From positions 1-14,904 of the forward strand of contig JBLNBO010000043.1 of assembly GCA_050260055.1 (NCBI GenBank): a stretch of DNA of 14,904 bases, given 5' to 3'. A program made the translations under genes and the position numbers. Under the pieces are notes generated by a model. The model did no database searches, was not told the DNA's origin, and saw only the letters and a program-made list of their open reading frames with translations. This document shows positions 1 to 8,594 of this stretch, piece after piece (positions within the stretch are counted from its first letter, which is position 1; every line of letters starts with the position of its first letter). This DNA comes from JBLMYQ01 sp050260055 (GTDB lineage Bacteria > Bacillota > Clostridia > Acetivibrionales > UBA4821).

Positions 1-909
1 AGTTATGATAATTCTACACCAAAATATTTCTACTTCAATTATGTGAGGAAGCAGGGAAATGCTTACTGCCCATTCAATAAGGTAAATATTACGGTTGATG
101 CTTACAATGGAATTATTAACAACTTCTCATATGATTGGTATAATATTGAACTTCCGGTTCCTGAAAAAATAATTTCCTTGGATGAAGTCTATGAAAAGCT
201 CTTTAGAGAGTTAAACTTCGCGACAAAGATAAAGAAGATAAGTGATAAAAACGTTAATCTTTTATCAAGCAAGATTGCACCGACTGCGAATCCTTCGATA
301 CCGATGCTGGTATATTATCTCGATAATATAGGTGACGACATAGCTATAGAGGTAGGAAAAGGAGAATTTATAGACTATAATGGCAAGCCTTTACGTCAAC
401 AAAACCAGAGTACATTCTCGGATATTAAGGATTCACCGGAAAAGATAAAGATTGAAACTCTGGCTGATTTAGGGATAATTAATGTTGATAGTGATAAATA
501 TATGCCAGATGAGAAAATTAAGCAAAAAGATTTGATTAAAATGTTGGTAAAAGCTAATAATTCTTATTCGAGTGCAGATGGAGACGATGCATATTATACC
601 GAGGCTTTCAGAAGCGGCATACTACTGGAGCAGGATGAAAAGAGTCCCGAATCACTGGTTACCAAGATTCAAATGGCAAAATATTTTGTGAGAATGCTAA
701 GCTTAAAGAATGTTGCTGAAATTAATGGAATATACAAAGTAGGCTTTAGCGATGCAAGTACAATAATAGAAGCTGATTTGGGATACTGTGCAATTGCAAA
801 TGGGCTTAAGATAATAGATGCTAAAGATAATGCTTTCGGACCGGCAAACCAGGCAACAAGGGCTGAAGCTGCAAGTTATATATATAATTATCTAAATGTT
901 GAAAGATAA
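1..909 (+). CDS. Secreted YcdB/YcdC-repeat and SLH-domain surface protein, 3' part
   Basis: The reading frame is open to the left edge, so the gene starts upstream. A GTG at 43 lies in frame but has no ribosome binding site and falls inside a conserved domain, so it is not the start. Of the 302 visible residues, about 1-65 resemble the end of a YcdB/YcdC repeat (aromatic strand pattern YFYFNYVRKQGNAY followed by a VDAYNG strand). Three SLH-type repeats follow: about 139-184 (opens FSDIKD, with LADLGII), a degenerate one about 190-235, and about 247-300 (GFSDAS, then FGPANQATRAEAASYIYNYL). SLH repeats bind pyruvylated secondary cell-wall polymers, so this should be an anchored surface protein. 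The function of the YcdB/YcdC part is unknown. The gene ends in a hairpin terminator and has no + strand partner in view. Other SLH architectures are possible because the N-terminus is missing. Confidence 0.85.
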   Translation, partial: SYDNSTPKYFYFNYVRKQGNAYCPFNKVNITVDAYNGIINNFSYDWYNIELPVPEKIISLDEVYEKLFRELNFATKIKKISDKNVNLLSSKIAPTANPSIPMLVYYLDNIGDDIAIEVGKGEFIDYNGKPLRQQNQSTFSDIKDSPEKIKIETLADLGIINVDSDKYMPDEKIKQKDLIKMLVKANNSYSSADGDDAYYTEAFRSGILLEQDEKSPESLVTKIQMAKYFVRMLSLKNVAEINGIYKVGFSDASTIIEADLGYCAIANGLKIIDAKDNAFGPANQATRAEAASYIYNYLNVER

Positions 910-927
910 AATTAAAAATAGAAGAAT

Positions 928-962
928 AAATTAAAGAGTCCTAAATTAGGACTCTTTAATTT
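928..962. terminator. Bidirectional intrinsic terminator between convergent genes
   Basis: Arms 928-943 and 947-962 form a perfect 16-bp stem with a 3-nt loop (944-946). The GC-containing core (GAGTCCTA/TAGGACTC) is flanked by A-rich sequence on the left and T-rich sequence on the right. It can therefore stop transcription from both the SLH gene (+) and the TPR-like gene (-, stop codon at 974). Confidence 0.9.
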
Positions 963-973
963 ATATCTATACC

Positions 974-1984
974 TTATGAAATTTTTGCAAGTCTTTCTTT
1001 TAAAACATCTGGCCGCTCTTTATATTTCTCCTCTAGTAATTCTTTAAGCTTTATAAACAGTGCGCCTTTGGCCCAGCCCCAAGCATCTACCTCCTGTTTA
1101 TAGGTGTTTAAGCTAAATTCCGAGAGTTCTTCGGGTTCTTGGCTTCTGCCGATTGAACACCGAAGATTTACCAGCTTTTCGAAAAACGGGAAGTATTGGG
1201 CATTAAATTCTTTTGCTTTTTCAAGATATAGTTCTGCGGTTTCATAATCTTCATCAATATATGCACTAAGTACTGCAAGATGGAGATATGCATCAACAGC
1301 TCTTTTTATGCCTTCCCTTTCACATTCGGTAATTGCATCAATGAAGATAGAACGGCTTAGGTTGAAAAATACGCCGGTGTCTTCATCCGTTGTGCCGGTT
1401 AGTCTTAGCAAATAAGCCATCCTTTCCAGCTGGAATCCTTGCCAGACCTTCAAGCAAAGCATCCTGTCTTTTACTATGATACTGCGTTCCTCATAGGGGA
1501 TTTTTTCATACTCGTCCATGGCTTTCTGGGTGTATTCGGAATAGTTATCCAAATCATCTATGCAGCTTGCGGCCCTAACCCAGTAAAAATTACCCTTAAC
1601 TTCAGAACTCACATTTTCCAGTTTCGGCTCAAGCTTGGCTAATAGCGCTTTAGAGGCTTTTGCCAAATCTGCAAATCTGTATAAATTAGCTAATTGGATT
1701 TGGGCCTCAACTATATCCTGATGAGTTGCGGATGGATTGTATGAAATCTTGGTAAAACAGTTTTGAGAGATATATCTGTCAATCATTGGCTCGCCGCAAA
1801 TATAACCATATCCAAATCCGAATATTTTGCAGAGAAAAAGAACTTCCGGTTTTGGCAACTCTAAAAGTTTACGCCAATCCATCTTACGAAACTGTTCGAT
1901 TATTTCTTTCCTGCCATCCAAATCAGCACGGTAAAGGGCCTCTTGAATTTCCCTTACATCCTTATCGGTATAATTCTCAAACAT
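974..1984 (-). CDS. TPR-like helical-repeat protein of unknown function
   Basis: A 336-aa soluble protein that starts at ATG (complement of 1982-1984), behind a strong AAGGAGGT ribosome binding site at about 1991-1998. It has no signal peptide or TM segment. It is made of amphipathic helices with TPR-like spacing and residues, for example around residue 96 (QLANLYRFADLAKASKALLAKL), around 133 (FYWVRAASCIDDLDNYSEYTQKAMDEYEKI) read as successive helix pairs, and around 230-260 (AYLHLAVLSAYIDEDYETAEL). Such scaffolds usually mediate protein-protein contacts. It is transcribed alone and divergently from the NRPS, so a regulatory or accessory role there is possible but unproven. I do not recognise a named family. 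A catalytic function is not suggested by any motif. Confidence 0.8.
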   Translation of the reverse strand: MFENYTDKDVREIQEALYRADLDGRKEIIEQFRKMDWRKLLELPKPEVLFLCKIFGFGYGYICGEPMIDRYISQNCFTKISYNPSATHQDIVEAQIQLANLYRFADLAKASKALLAKLEPKLENVSSEVKGNFYWVRAASCIDDLDNYSEYTQKAMDEYEKIPYEERSIIVKDRMLCLKVWQGFQLERMAYLLRLTGTTDEDTGVFFNLSRSIFIDAITECEREGIKRAVDAYLHLAVLSAYIDEDYETAELYLEKAKEFNAQYFPFFEKLVNLRCSIGRSQEPEELSEFSLNTYKQEVDAWGWAKGALFIKLKELLEEKYKERPDVLKERLAKIS

Positions 1985-2030
1985 TCTAATACCTCCTTTT
2001 TACGTCTTTTTTTAACCAAAGCTCCTCCTT

Positions 2031-2044
2031 GGATTAATTAATCC
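2031..2044. repeat. 14-bp perfect palindrome in the divergent intergenic region
   Basis: GGATTAATTAATCC is its own reverse complement. It lies in the predicted 5' leader of the TPR-like gene, about 47 nt upstream of its start codon. It could be an operator or an RNA stem. AT-rich palindromes also occur by chance, so support is weak. Confidence 0.35.
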
Positions 2045-2058
2045 CGAATAATCCCCCC

Positions 2059-2080
2059 AATAACTTGAGTTTCAGTTATT
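2059..2080. repeat. Inverted repeat in the divergent intergenic region
   Basis: Seven-base arms AATAACT (2059-2065) and AGTTATT (2074-2080) flank an 8-nt spacer. It lies just downstream of the predicted minus-strand transcription start, where a repressor site would be effective. A T-run follows on the + strand, but the stem is too AT-rich to be a good terminator. Confidence 0.3.
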
Positions 2081-2100
2081 TTTAGAGCATTTAAACTATT

Positions 2101-2129
2101 ATAATATTTCTATTTTACTTTATTTTCAA
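2101..2129 (-). promoter_or_regulatory. Candidate sigma-A promoter for the TPR-like gene
   Basis: Read on the minus strand: -35 TTGAAA (2124-2129), a 17-nt spacer, and -10 TATTAT (2101-2106). This predicts a start near 2094 and a leader of about 110 nt before the ATG at 1984. The region is very AT-rich, so similar boxes arise easily. Confidence 0.4.
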
Positions 2130-2201
2130 AATTAAGTAAATAATAAAAAATGTTATAAACATAAAGGCATAAGAAATGTAAAACTCTAATATTAATAGAT
2201 A

Positions 2202-2230
2202 TTGTAAGAAATGCTGGTATAATTTATAAT
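2202..2230 (+). promoter_or_regulatory. Candidate sigma-A promoter for the NRPS operon
   Basis: -35 TTGTAA (2202-2207), a 17-nt spacer, and -10 TATAAT (2225-2230). An overlapping extended -10, TGGTATAAT (2215-2223), lies just upstream. The predicted start is near 2237, leaving a leader of about 40 nt to the ATG at 2277. The in-frame ATG at 2235 would fall at the transcription start and could not be used. Confidence 0.55.
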
Positions 2231-2261
2231 TATAATGGATAAATGTTTATTTACGAAAGAT

Positions 2262-2270
2262 AAGGGAGAG
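2262..2270 (+). promoter_or_regulatory. Ribosome binding site that fixes the NRPS start
   Basis: AAGGGAGAG ends 6 nt before ATG 2277. No comparable site precedes the upstream in-frame ATG at 2235, so the shorter protein (MKEQSV...) is preferred. Confidence 0.75.
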
Positions 2271-2276
2271 AAATTC

Positions 2277-5200
2277 ATGAAGGAACAGTCTGTTGAATAC
2301 TATCCGTTGACACATCCGCAAAAAGCAATATGGATGACCGAAAAGGTATATCCGGGAACCAGCATTGGAAATATTTCTTATACAATAAAATTTAAGGGGA
2401 AAATTGATTACCAAATCTTAGAAGAATCTTTAAATCTCTTTATTGCAAATAATGATGCTATGAGAATCCAAATCATTGACTGTAATGGAGAACCTAAACA
2501 GTATATTTCTGGGCATACATATCGCAAATTTGATTTTTTTGATTTTAGCGGCAAAAGTATTGAAGAATTCTATAAATGGGAAGAACAGCAAAGTAGAGTT
2601 CCGTTTGAATTGGAAGATTCGGACTTATTTTATTGTGCTTTAGTTAAGATTGATGAAGAAACCGGAGGAATATTTGGAAGGAATCATCATTTAATTGCTG
2701 ATGCATGGACCATGACGGTTATGTCTGACCAAGTTGTAGAGAATTATATTAATCTTAAGAATAATGCCAGAATCGAAAAAGAAAATGAACCTTCATATTT
2801 AGAATATATTATCGGAGAGGAAGCATATAAAAAGTCGGATAAATTTCTTAAAGAAAAAGAGTTCTGGATGGGCAAATTTGAAAAAATGCCTGAATTAACA
2901 ACTCTTAAAGCTAGAACAACAAATTCTATTAGTACTAAGGCTAAGAGAAAAACATTTATTACTCCGTTAAGATTAACAGAAAAAATCAATCAATTCTGTC
3001 GTGATAACAGAACTTCTGTATTTTCATTATTTTTGTCCACGCTATCCATGTATATAAGCAGGGTAACTCAAAAGGAAAATATAATAGTGGGTACGACTGT
3101 ATTAAATAGGTCAAATTTCAAAGAAAAAAACACGGTAGGTATGTTTATAAGTACTGTTCCTTTAAGAATACAAATAAACGATACCACTGACTTCAAAACA
3201 TTCGTTGATAATATCACCAGAGAATGGAAGGCGGTATTAAAAAATCAGAGATATCCATATGATGTTTTGTTAAGAGAAGTTAGAGATAAATTTAAAATTA
3301 CTGAAAATCTTTACGATATATCTCTTTCTTATCAGAATGCAAAGTTCAACAAATCTGAACATGCGGAAGATTATGATACTAGATGGCATTTCAACGGACG
3401 GCAGGTTGAGTCTCTTGTGGTGCATATAAATGATAGAGAAGATGAAGGGCATTTAATAATAAATTATGATTATTTGACTGATTTGTTTCATGCGAAGGAG
3501 ATTGATTTTATTCATCAGCATATAATAAATCTTTTGTGGCATGCATTGGACAATCCTAATAAAGAAATATGTAAAGTTGAAATGCTTTCAGAGAAAGAAA
3601 AACATAAAATATTATATGACTTTAATAATACCAAAACAGATTATCCAAAAGAAAAGACTATACATCAATTATTTGAAGAACAGGTAGAAAAAACGCCTGA
3701 TAATACTGCATTAGTATTTGAAGATAAAAAAATGACTTATAGAGAGCTTAATGAGAAAGCAAATCAGCTTGCACGGGTTCTGAGAAAAAGGGGAGTAAGA
3801 TCGGATGATATTGTTGGGTTAATGGTTCATCGTTCATTTGAAATGATAATTGGGATTTTGGGAATTATCAAAGCCGGAGGAGCTTATCTACCAATTGACC
3901 CATTTTATCCTAAGGATAGAATTGAATTTATGTTGGAAGATAGCGGTACTAGAATTTTACTTACTGAAGAAGAGCTTGATGAAAAGATTGAATTTTCAGG
4001 CGAAAAGATATATTTAAATATTGATACTTATAATAATTATGATAAAAACAATATTGAAAATAATAACAAGCCGGATGATTTAATTTATGTTATTTATACA
4101 TCAGGTTCCACGGGAAAGCCAAAAGGGGTAATGATAAATCATTTGGCAGTAAATAATTTTATAAAGGCAATAACAGATAAGATAGATTTTAACTCAAACA
4201 AGGCAATCTTAAACATAACAACTATATCATTTGACATATTTGTTTTGGAAACACTTTTACCATTAACAACAGGATTGAAAGTAATTATTCCGAATGAAGA
4301 GCAGCATAGACTTCCCAAATACATTAATGAATTAATGGTAAAAAATAATATTTTGATGCTGCAAACAACACCGTCAAGAATGCAAATGATTATTGCCGAT
4401 GAACAAAGCCATGAGTTCTTTAAAAATTTAACCGAAGTTATGGTAGGAGGAGAATCATTTCCGCAAACACTTCTGGAAAAATTAAGAAGCTTAACTAATG
4501 CTAAGATATATAATATGTATGGCCCGACAGAAACCACTGTATGGTCTTCAATTAAAGAATTTACCGATTCTGATATAATCAATATTGGTAAACCCATTGC
4601 AAACACACAGATGTATATACTAGACAAGAATAATAATCAGGTTCCTATCGGTATAATAGGTGAGTTATACATCGGGGGGGATGGGCTTTCAAAAGGGTAT
4701 TTTGGAAGAGAAGAATTAACAAGAGAGAGATTTATTGAAAATCCTTTTATACCTAACAGTAAGATTTATAAAACCGGAGATTTGGCTAGATGGTACAGCG
4801 GTGGAGAAATAGAGCATTTAGGCAGAACAGATTTTCAGGTAAAAATCAGAGGATTTAGAATTGAGCTTGAAGAAATTGAAAATCAACTTCTTAAAAATGA
4901 ATCTATTGAAAAAACTGTAGTAATTGCAAAGGAAGATGCCAGTGGAAAGAAATTTCTTATTGCATATATAGTAAGCAAAAAAGAAATCAGTATTCCTGAA
5001 TTGAAGAGTTTTCTACTCCAGGAACTGCCTGATTATATGATTCCAGCGTATTTTATGAGAATAGATAGCTTGCCGCTAACACCTAATGGAAAAGTTAATC
5101 GTAATATGCTTCCGGATCCGGATGGTAATAATGAACTGACCGTTGAGTATGTTCCTCCAAGTAATCCTATTGAAGAATGGCTTGTTAAGACATGGGAAAA

Positions 5201-6236
5201 GATACTTGATATAAAAAGAGCGGGAATAAATGATAACTTTTTTGACTTTGGCGGAGATTCATTGGACGCATCTATATTAATAACTGATATAAGCAAAGAG
5301 TATGGAGTAGACATTTCTTATGCAGAAATGATTAAAATACCGACTATAAAACAGTTGGCAAACTATATAAGAGAAAACAAAGGACTTTTAACAAGCAGCA
5401 GCGATAAAAATCTATTCTTGTTTAGAAAAAGTAACCCCAAAAAGAACATTTTCTTTTTACATACTGGAATTGGTGAAATATCTGGATATATACCACTGAT
5501 AAATTTATTAAATGAAGAATATAGCTGTTGGGGAATAAAACCGGATAGACTTGATTGTTATGCACCAAGGAATGTATTGCTGGAAGATATGGCTAAAGGC
5601 TATATAGAGAAGATTAGGAAGATACAAGATACAGGGCCGTATTACTTTGTTGGCTGGTGTATTGGAGGAAATCTGATTTTTGAAATGATGCTTTTACTTG
5701 AAAGTATGGACGAGGAAACAAAGCTGGGTGTTATGATTGATTCAATTGCCCCATGCACGAAAGAGTATATTAACGGATTTAATATTGAAACTGAGAGGGA
5801 AATGATAAAGGGATTTATCCCGAGTATTAATATGCAGTTACCTGATGATATTGAGCAACTTTGGAGCACAATTATTGAATTAATTGAAAAAGGGATTCTT
5901 GATGAAAGAAAGGTCAAACAAGCTATCCCTATTGAAACGGCAAGAGCTGTACCAAACTTTGAAACTGCCAGTGCAAGGCAAGTAATTTATTACTTAAATG
6001 CTATGAGAGGATATGGTAATTCTTCTGCACGATACATACCTTCTGGCAAGCTGGATACAAAAATGATATACATAGATGCTATAAAGGAAAATAGGGTTGG
6101 TAACATTGAAAAATGGAATCTATACCTTAATAATCCATTAACAGTATATCAAATAGATGCAGACCATTTTACAATAATGAGAGACCCAAATAGTATCGCT
6201 CAGATTGCTAAAGTAATTAATTCATCACTAGAATAA
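2277..6236 (+). CDS. Single-module NRPS, C-A(Gly)-PCP-TE, with Cys-nucleophile thioesterase
   Basis: A 1319-aa synthetase. The condensation domain spans about 7-440, with active site H137-H138-LIA-D142. The adenylation domain spans about 461-945: A3 YTSGSTGKPKG near 607, YGPTETT at 748, YKTGDLARW near 831, RTDFQVKIRGFRIE near 850, and Lys939 in PNGKV. Aligned by eye to GrsA, the specificity residues are D653, I654, L657, Q696, M722, G724, M747, V755, W756 and K939. This differs only conservatively from the glycine code DILQLGLIWK. The PCP carries its phosphopantetheine site at Ser995 (FGGDSLDA). The thioesterase (about 1045-1319) has GWC1128IG where Ser is usual, with Asp1155 and His1297 (DADHF) completing the triad. 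A C domain in a one-module protein suggests N-acylation by an acyl-CoA or acyl-carrier, giving N-acyl-glycine. No MbtH-like protein or phosphopantetheinyl transferase lies nearby. The sensor kinase follows after 21 bp. Confidence 0.93.
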   Translation: MKEQSVEYYPLTHPQKAIWMTEKVYPGTSIGNISYTIKFKGKIDYQILEESLNLFIANNDAMRIQIIDCNGEPKQYISGHTYRKFDFFDFSGKSIEEFYKWEEQQSRVPFELEDSDLFYCALVKIDEETGGIFGRNHHLIADAWTMTVMSDQVVENYINLKNNARIEKENEPSYLEYIIGEEAYKKSDKFLKEKEFWMGKFEKMPELTTLKARTTNSISTKAKRKTFITPLRLTEKINQFCRDNRTSVFSLFLSTLSMYISRVTQKENIIVGTTVLNRSNFKEKNTVGMFISTVPLRIQINDTTDFKTFVDNITREWKAVLKNQRYPYDVLLREVRDKFKITENLYDISLSYQNAKFNKSEHAEDYDTRWHFNGRQVESLVVHINDREDEGHLIINYDYLTDLFHAKEIDFIHQHIINLLWHALDNPNKEICKVEMLSEKEKHKILYDFNNTKTDYPKEKTIHQLFEEQVEKTPDNTALVFEDKKMTYRELNEKANQLARVLRKRGVRSDDIVGLMVHRSFEMIIGILGIIKAGGAYLPIDPFYPKDRIEFMLEDSGTRILLTEEELDEKIEFSGEKIYLNIDTYNNYDKNNIENNNKPDDLIYVIYTSGSTGKPKGVMINHLAVNNFIKAITDKIDFNSNKAILNITTISFDIFVLETLLPLTTGLKVIIPNEEQHRLPKYINELMVKNNILMLQTTPSRMQMIIADEQSHEFFKNLTEVMVGGESFPQTLLEKLRSLTNAKIYNMYGPTETTVWSSIKEFTDSDIINIGKPIANTQMYILDKNNNQVPIGIIGELYIGGDGLSKGYFGREELTRERFIENPFIPNSKIYKTGDLARWYSGGEIEHLGRTDFQVKIRGFRIELEEIENQLLKNESIEKTVVIAKEDASGKKFLIAYIVSKKEISIPELKSFLLQELPDYMIPAYFMRIDSLPLTPNGKVNRNMLPDPDGNNELTVEYVPPSNPIEEWLVKTWEKILDIKRAGINDNFFDFGGDSLDASILITDISKEYGVDISYAEMIKIPTIKQLANYIRENKGLLTSSSDKNLFLFRKSNPKKNIFFLHTGIGEISGYIPLINLLNEEYSCWGIKPDRLDCYAPRNVLLEDMAKGYIEKIRKIQDTGPYYFVGWCIGGNLIFEMMLLLESMDEETKLGVMIDSIAPCTKEYINGFNIETEREMIKGFIPSINMQLPDDIEQLWSTIIELIEKGILDERKVKQAIPIETARAVPNFETASARQVIYYLNAMRGYGNSSARYIPSGKLDTKMIYIDAIKENRVGNIEKWNLYLNNPLTVYQIDADHFTIMRDPNSIAQIAKVINSSLE

Positions 6237-6257
6237 ATAAAAATAAAGGGGTAGAGG

Positions 6258-8063
6258 ATGCGAGAAATAGAAATAGTATATATTGTTGTTTGTTTATTAT
6301 TGATTTGCACAACAATATTAATGCTAAAAATTAAGAATAAAAAGCAGCTGCACTATTCTTTTTTAGTATCATTTCTATTGCTTTTTTTATGGTTAATCGG
6401 AAGTTACTTTCAAAATCTATCTGGTTATAAGAGTATTCATTTTGGATGGCTTTGGGGAATTGGATTGTGCTTTTTACCGGTTTCGTTGCTAATAAATGGA
6501 ATAATTTTTGCAAAAAACAAGATTTATTATAATATAAAATACTTATTTCTTCTCTTTGTTCCTCTAGTTTCTTACATCATTCTTTTAACCAATTCATTAC
6601 ATAAAATGTTTTTTGTTCGTTTTGCTTATATAAATACAGATATTATTTATGGAAACTATATCATTATTCATAGTATTTACTCATATACATGCCTTTCTTT
6701 AGGATTGTTTTATTTTTTATATTTTACAGTAAAGAATGCAGGATTTTTTTCAAAACAATCTATGCTGATATTTGTTGGAACTTCTATTCCAGTACTTGTT
6801 AATATATCATATACATTTAATCTTTTTAAAATGCCGTCATTGTCAACTGCATTATCTCTATCATCATGTGCAATTTTTTATGCTTTAGCAATTATTAAAT
6901 TTGATTTTCTAAACGTAGTCCCTATAGCTCTCGAAAAAGTAGTTGATCACATCTCCGACAGCTTCATTGTAATAAATGAAGATTTTGAAATAATTGATTT
7001 TAATAAAACCTTTTCCAGAACATTCGGACAAGTTTTTAAAATAAAAAGAAAGAACAATTTGCTAGATCTTATTAAAGATATTCAAGGTGTTAACCTTATC
7101 CCAGATAAAATTGAAGAGTATGTGAATATTGCAATTGAAACAAAAAGAACAAATCTTTATGAAAAAAGATTTGTTACTATTGATGGTAGTTTTGACCGCT
7201 ATTTTGAGATTGAAATTACCCCGATAATGTCCAAAAAAATATTTATAGGTGTTCTCATTCTTTTCAGAGACATAACCCAGCATAAGCAAAATATTGAAGA
7301 GATAAAACAAACCCAGAATCATCTTATGCAGAAGGAAAGGCTGGCTTCATTGGGTGAAATTGCAGGGGGAGTTGCACATGATATAAACAGCCCTCTTTCA
7401 TCAATCCAAACTGAGGTACATATTATTAATACCCTTGCGCAGAAGATTGTTATAGCAGGAAATATTACGGAAGAAAAAGAGCTCCGTTATCTTGAAGAAA
7501 TATCTAAGAGAACTCAAAATATTTCGAATGCAAGTGATAAGATTGTTAAAATCGTCAACAGCATCAGGAATCATACCAGAAATCTTAGCGGAGAGAACAT
7601 ACAGGACTTCGACATTGGTGCAGTTATTGAAGATTTGAAAATATTATTGGGGCATCATTTAAGGCAATCAAAATGCGAGATGTATGTCGCAAAAGAAGAT
7701 ATTATCATTAACGGCGATCCTGGTAAGCTTTCTCAAGTATTAACAAACTTAATCATGAATGCAATACAAGCATATAATGGTCAGCCAGGCAGAATTGAAA
7801 TAAATATCTATAAAAATGGAGAAAAGGCAGTAATCGAGGTTACTGACTATGCTGGTGGTATTGCAGAAGAGTTCCAAGCCGGAATATTCAAAAATATTTT
7901 AACAACCAAGGGTACAGAGGGAACCGGGTTGGGATTATACCTTTGCAATTCATTAATTACCGGGCACTTTGATGGAGAAATGAAATTCGACTCTAAAGAA
8001 GGAGAAGGTACGACGTTTTTCGTAATAATTCCCATTAAAAATGCGGTAAAAGATGCTGTATGA
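6258..8063 (+). CDS. 7TM-PAS sensor histidine kinase (orphan)
   Basis: A 601-aa membrane kinase. Residues 5-215 hold about seven hydrophobic helices, matching the histidine-kinase N-terminal 7TM sensor type. A PAS domain (about 226-340) follows, then a HisKA dimerisation domain with the phospho-acceptor H374 in GGVAHDINSPL. The HATPase_c domain has its N-box at NLIMNAIQAY (N501), G1 at DYAGGI (D530) and G2 at GTEGTGLGL (552-560). All catalytic boxes are intact, so it should be active. The ribosome binding site AGGGG (6247-6251) precedes ATG 6258, 21 bp after the NRPS stop, so the two genes are probably cotranscribed. No receiver-domain protein lies within the window and none is fused, so the phosphorelay partner is encoded elsewhere. 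The ligand is unknown; the neighbouring NRPS product is a reasonable guess only. Confidence 0.92.
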   Translation: MREIEIVYIVVCLLLICTTILMLKIKNKKQLHYSFLVSFLLLFLWLIGSYFQNLSGYKSIHFGWLWGIGLCFLPVSLLINGIIFAKNKIYYNIKYLFLLFVPLVSYIILLTNSLHKMFFVRFAYINTDIIYGNYIIIHSIYSYTCLSLGLFYFLYFTVKNAGFFSKQSMLIFVGTSIPVLVNISYTFNLFKMPSLSTALSLSSCAIFYALAIIKFDFLNVVPIALEKVVDHISDSFIVINEDFEIIDFNKTFSRTFGQVFKIKRKNNLLDLIKDIQGVNLIPDKIEEYVNIAIETKRTNLYEKRFVTIDGSFDRYFEIEITPIMSKKIFIGVLILFRDITQHKQNIEEIKQTQNHLMQKERLASLGEIAGGVAHDINSPLSSIQTEVHIINTLAQKIVIAGNITEEKELRYLEEISKRTQNISNASDKIVKIVNSIRNHTRNLSGENIQDFDIGAVIEDLKILLGHHLRQSKCEMYVAKEDIIINGDPGKLSQVLTNLIMNAIQAYNGQPGRIEINIYKNGEKAVIEVTDYAGGIAEEFQAGIFKNILTTKGTEGTGLGLYLCNSLITGHFDGEMKFDSKEGEGTTFFVIIPIKNAVKDAV

Positions 8064-8167
8064 TAAAAAAATATTATATTCCTATTTCCAAATCCCTATA
8101 AAAGATTTAAAATTGAATATGTAAATAAATTAATAAATAACAAAAAACTATTTTGGGAGGTTAATGT

Positions 8168-8572
8168 ATGGATGCTTTTCTAAAAGGCTTGGTTAGTGCG
8201 TTGATTTTCTTTGCTTCTACTTCTGTTGTTGTATTTCTTTCAATATGTGTGTTTGACTTAATAACCAAGTACAAGGTATGGGAAGAAATTGCAAAAGGAA
8301 ACATTGCAGTAGCGTTTTCTTCTGGAGGAATTGTTCTTGGAGTAGGAAACATAATGAGATTTGCTATAGCATCAAACGACAGCATTTATGCAACATTAGC
8401 TTGGGGAGGAATTGGAGCTCTTCTGCTTCTGATAGTTTATCTTGGCTTTGAACTATTCACACCAAAATTAAAAGTATCAGAAGAAATTTCTAATGGAAAT
8501 AAAGCTGTAGGTTTTATATCATTCATATTCTCTCTTGCATTCAGTTTCATAATTGGAGCAAGCATATCTTAA
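8168..8572 (+). CDS. DUF350 (YjfL-like) membrane protein
   Basis: A 134-aa protein with four predicted TM helices (about 7-30, 46-66, 73-93 and 112-132). It contains an internal repeat typical of DUF350: EEIAKGNIAVAF (39-50) and EEISNGNKAVGF (105-116), each leading into a hydrophobic helix. Its length matches the family. GGGAGG (8155-8160) lies 7 nt before ATG 8168; the ATG at 8164 is out of frame. DUF350 proteins have no established biochemical function. In enterobacteria the family member YjfL sits beside YjfM (a DUF1190 lipoprotein) and YjfC (a GspS-like ATP-grasp), and the same three types of gene occur here within one operon. About 100 bp separates it from the kinase gene, with no terminator seen. 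A weak TTGAAT box (8113-8118) is the only promoter hint. Confidence 0.88.
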   Translation: MDAFLKGLVSALIFFASTSVVVFLSICVFDLITKYKVWEEIAKGNIAVAFSSGGIVLGVGNIMRFAIASNDSIYATLAWGGIGALLLLIVYLGFELFTPKLKVSEEISNGNKAVGFISFIFSLAFSFIIGASIS

Positions 8573-8594
8573 CCTCGAAAGGATTGGAATTAAA

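Noticed and set aside
43..45. GTG as start of the first gene
   Set aside because: The frame is open to position 1, and the residues before the GTG continue the YcdB/YcdC-like domain; there is no ribosome binding site.
2235..2276. Longer NRPS with an extra 14-residue N-terminus from ATG 2235
   Set aside because: It has no ribosome binding site, it falls at the predicted transcription start, and the condensation domain begins soon after the second Met, which has a good ribosome binding site.
4139..4627. 162-aa minus-strand ORF inside the adenylation domain
   Set aside because: It is the reverse shadow of strongly conserved NRPS motifs, with no ribosome binding site and no independent domain.
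4674..4680. Seven-G run in the NRPS gene as a phase-variable tract or frameshift
   Set aside because: The frame is intact through it and the encoded IGGDG is a normal adenylation-domain sequence; a run of 7 is short for phase variation.
8064..8167. A terminator or strong promoter between the kinase and DUF350 genes
   Set aside because: I found no stable hairpin with a U-run, and only a weak -35-like box without a well-spaced -10. Whether the two groups share a transcript stays open.
8161..8385. Minus-strand ORF opposite the DUF350 gene
   Set aside because: The + strand protein has clear DUF350 repeats and a strong ribosome binding site; the opposite frame shows neither.
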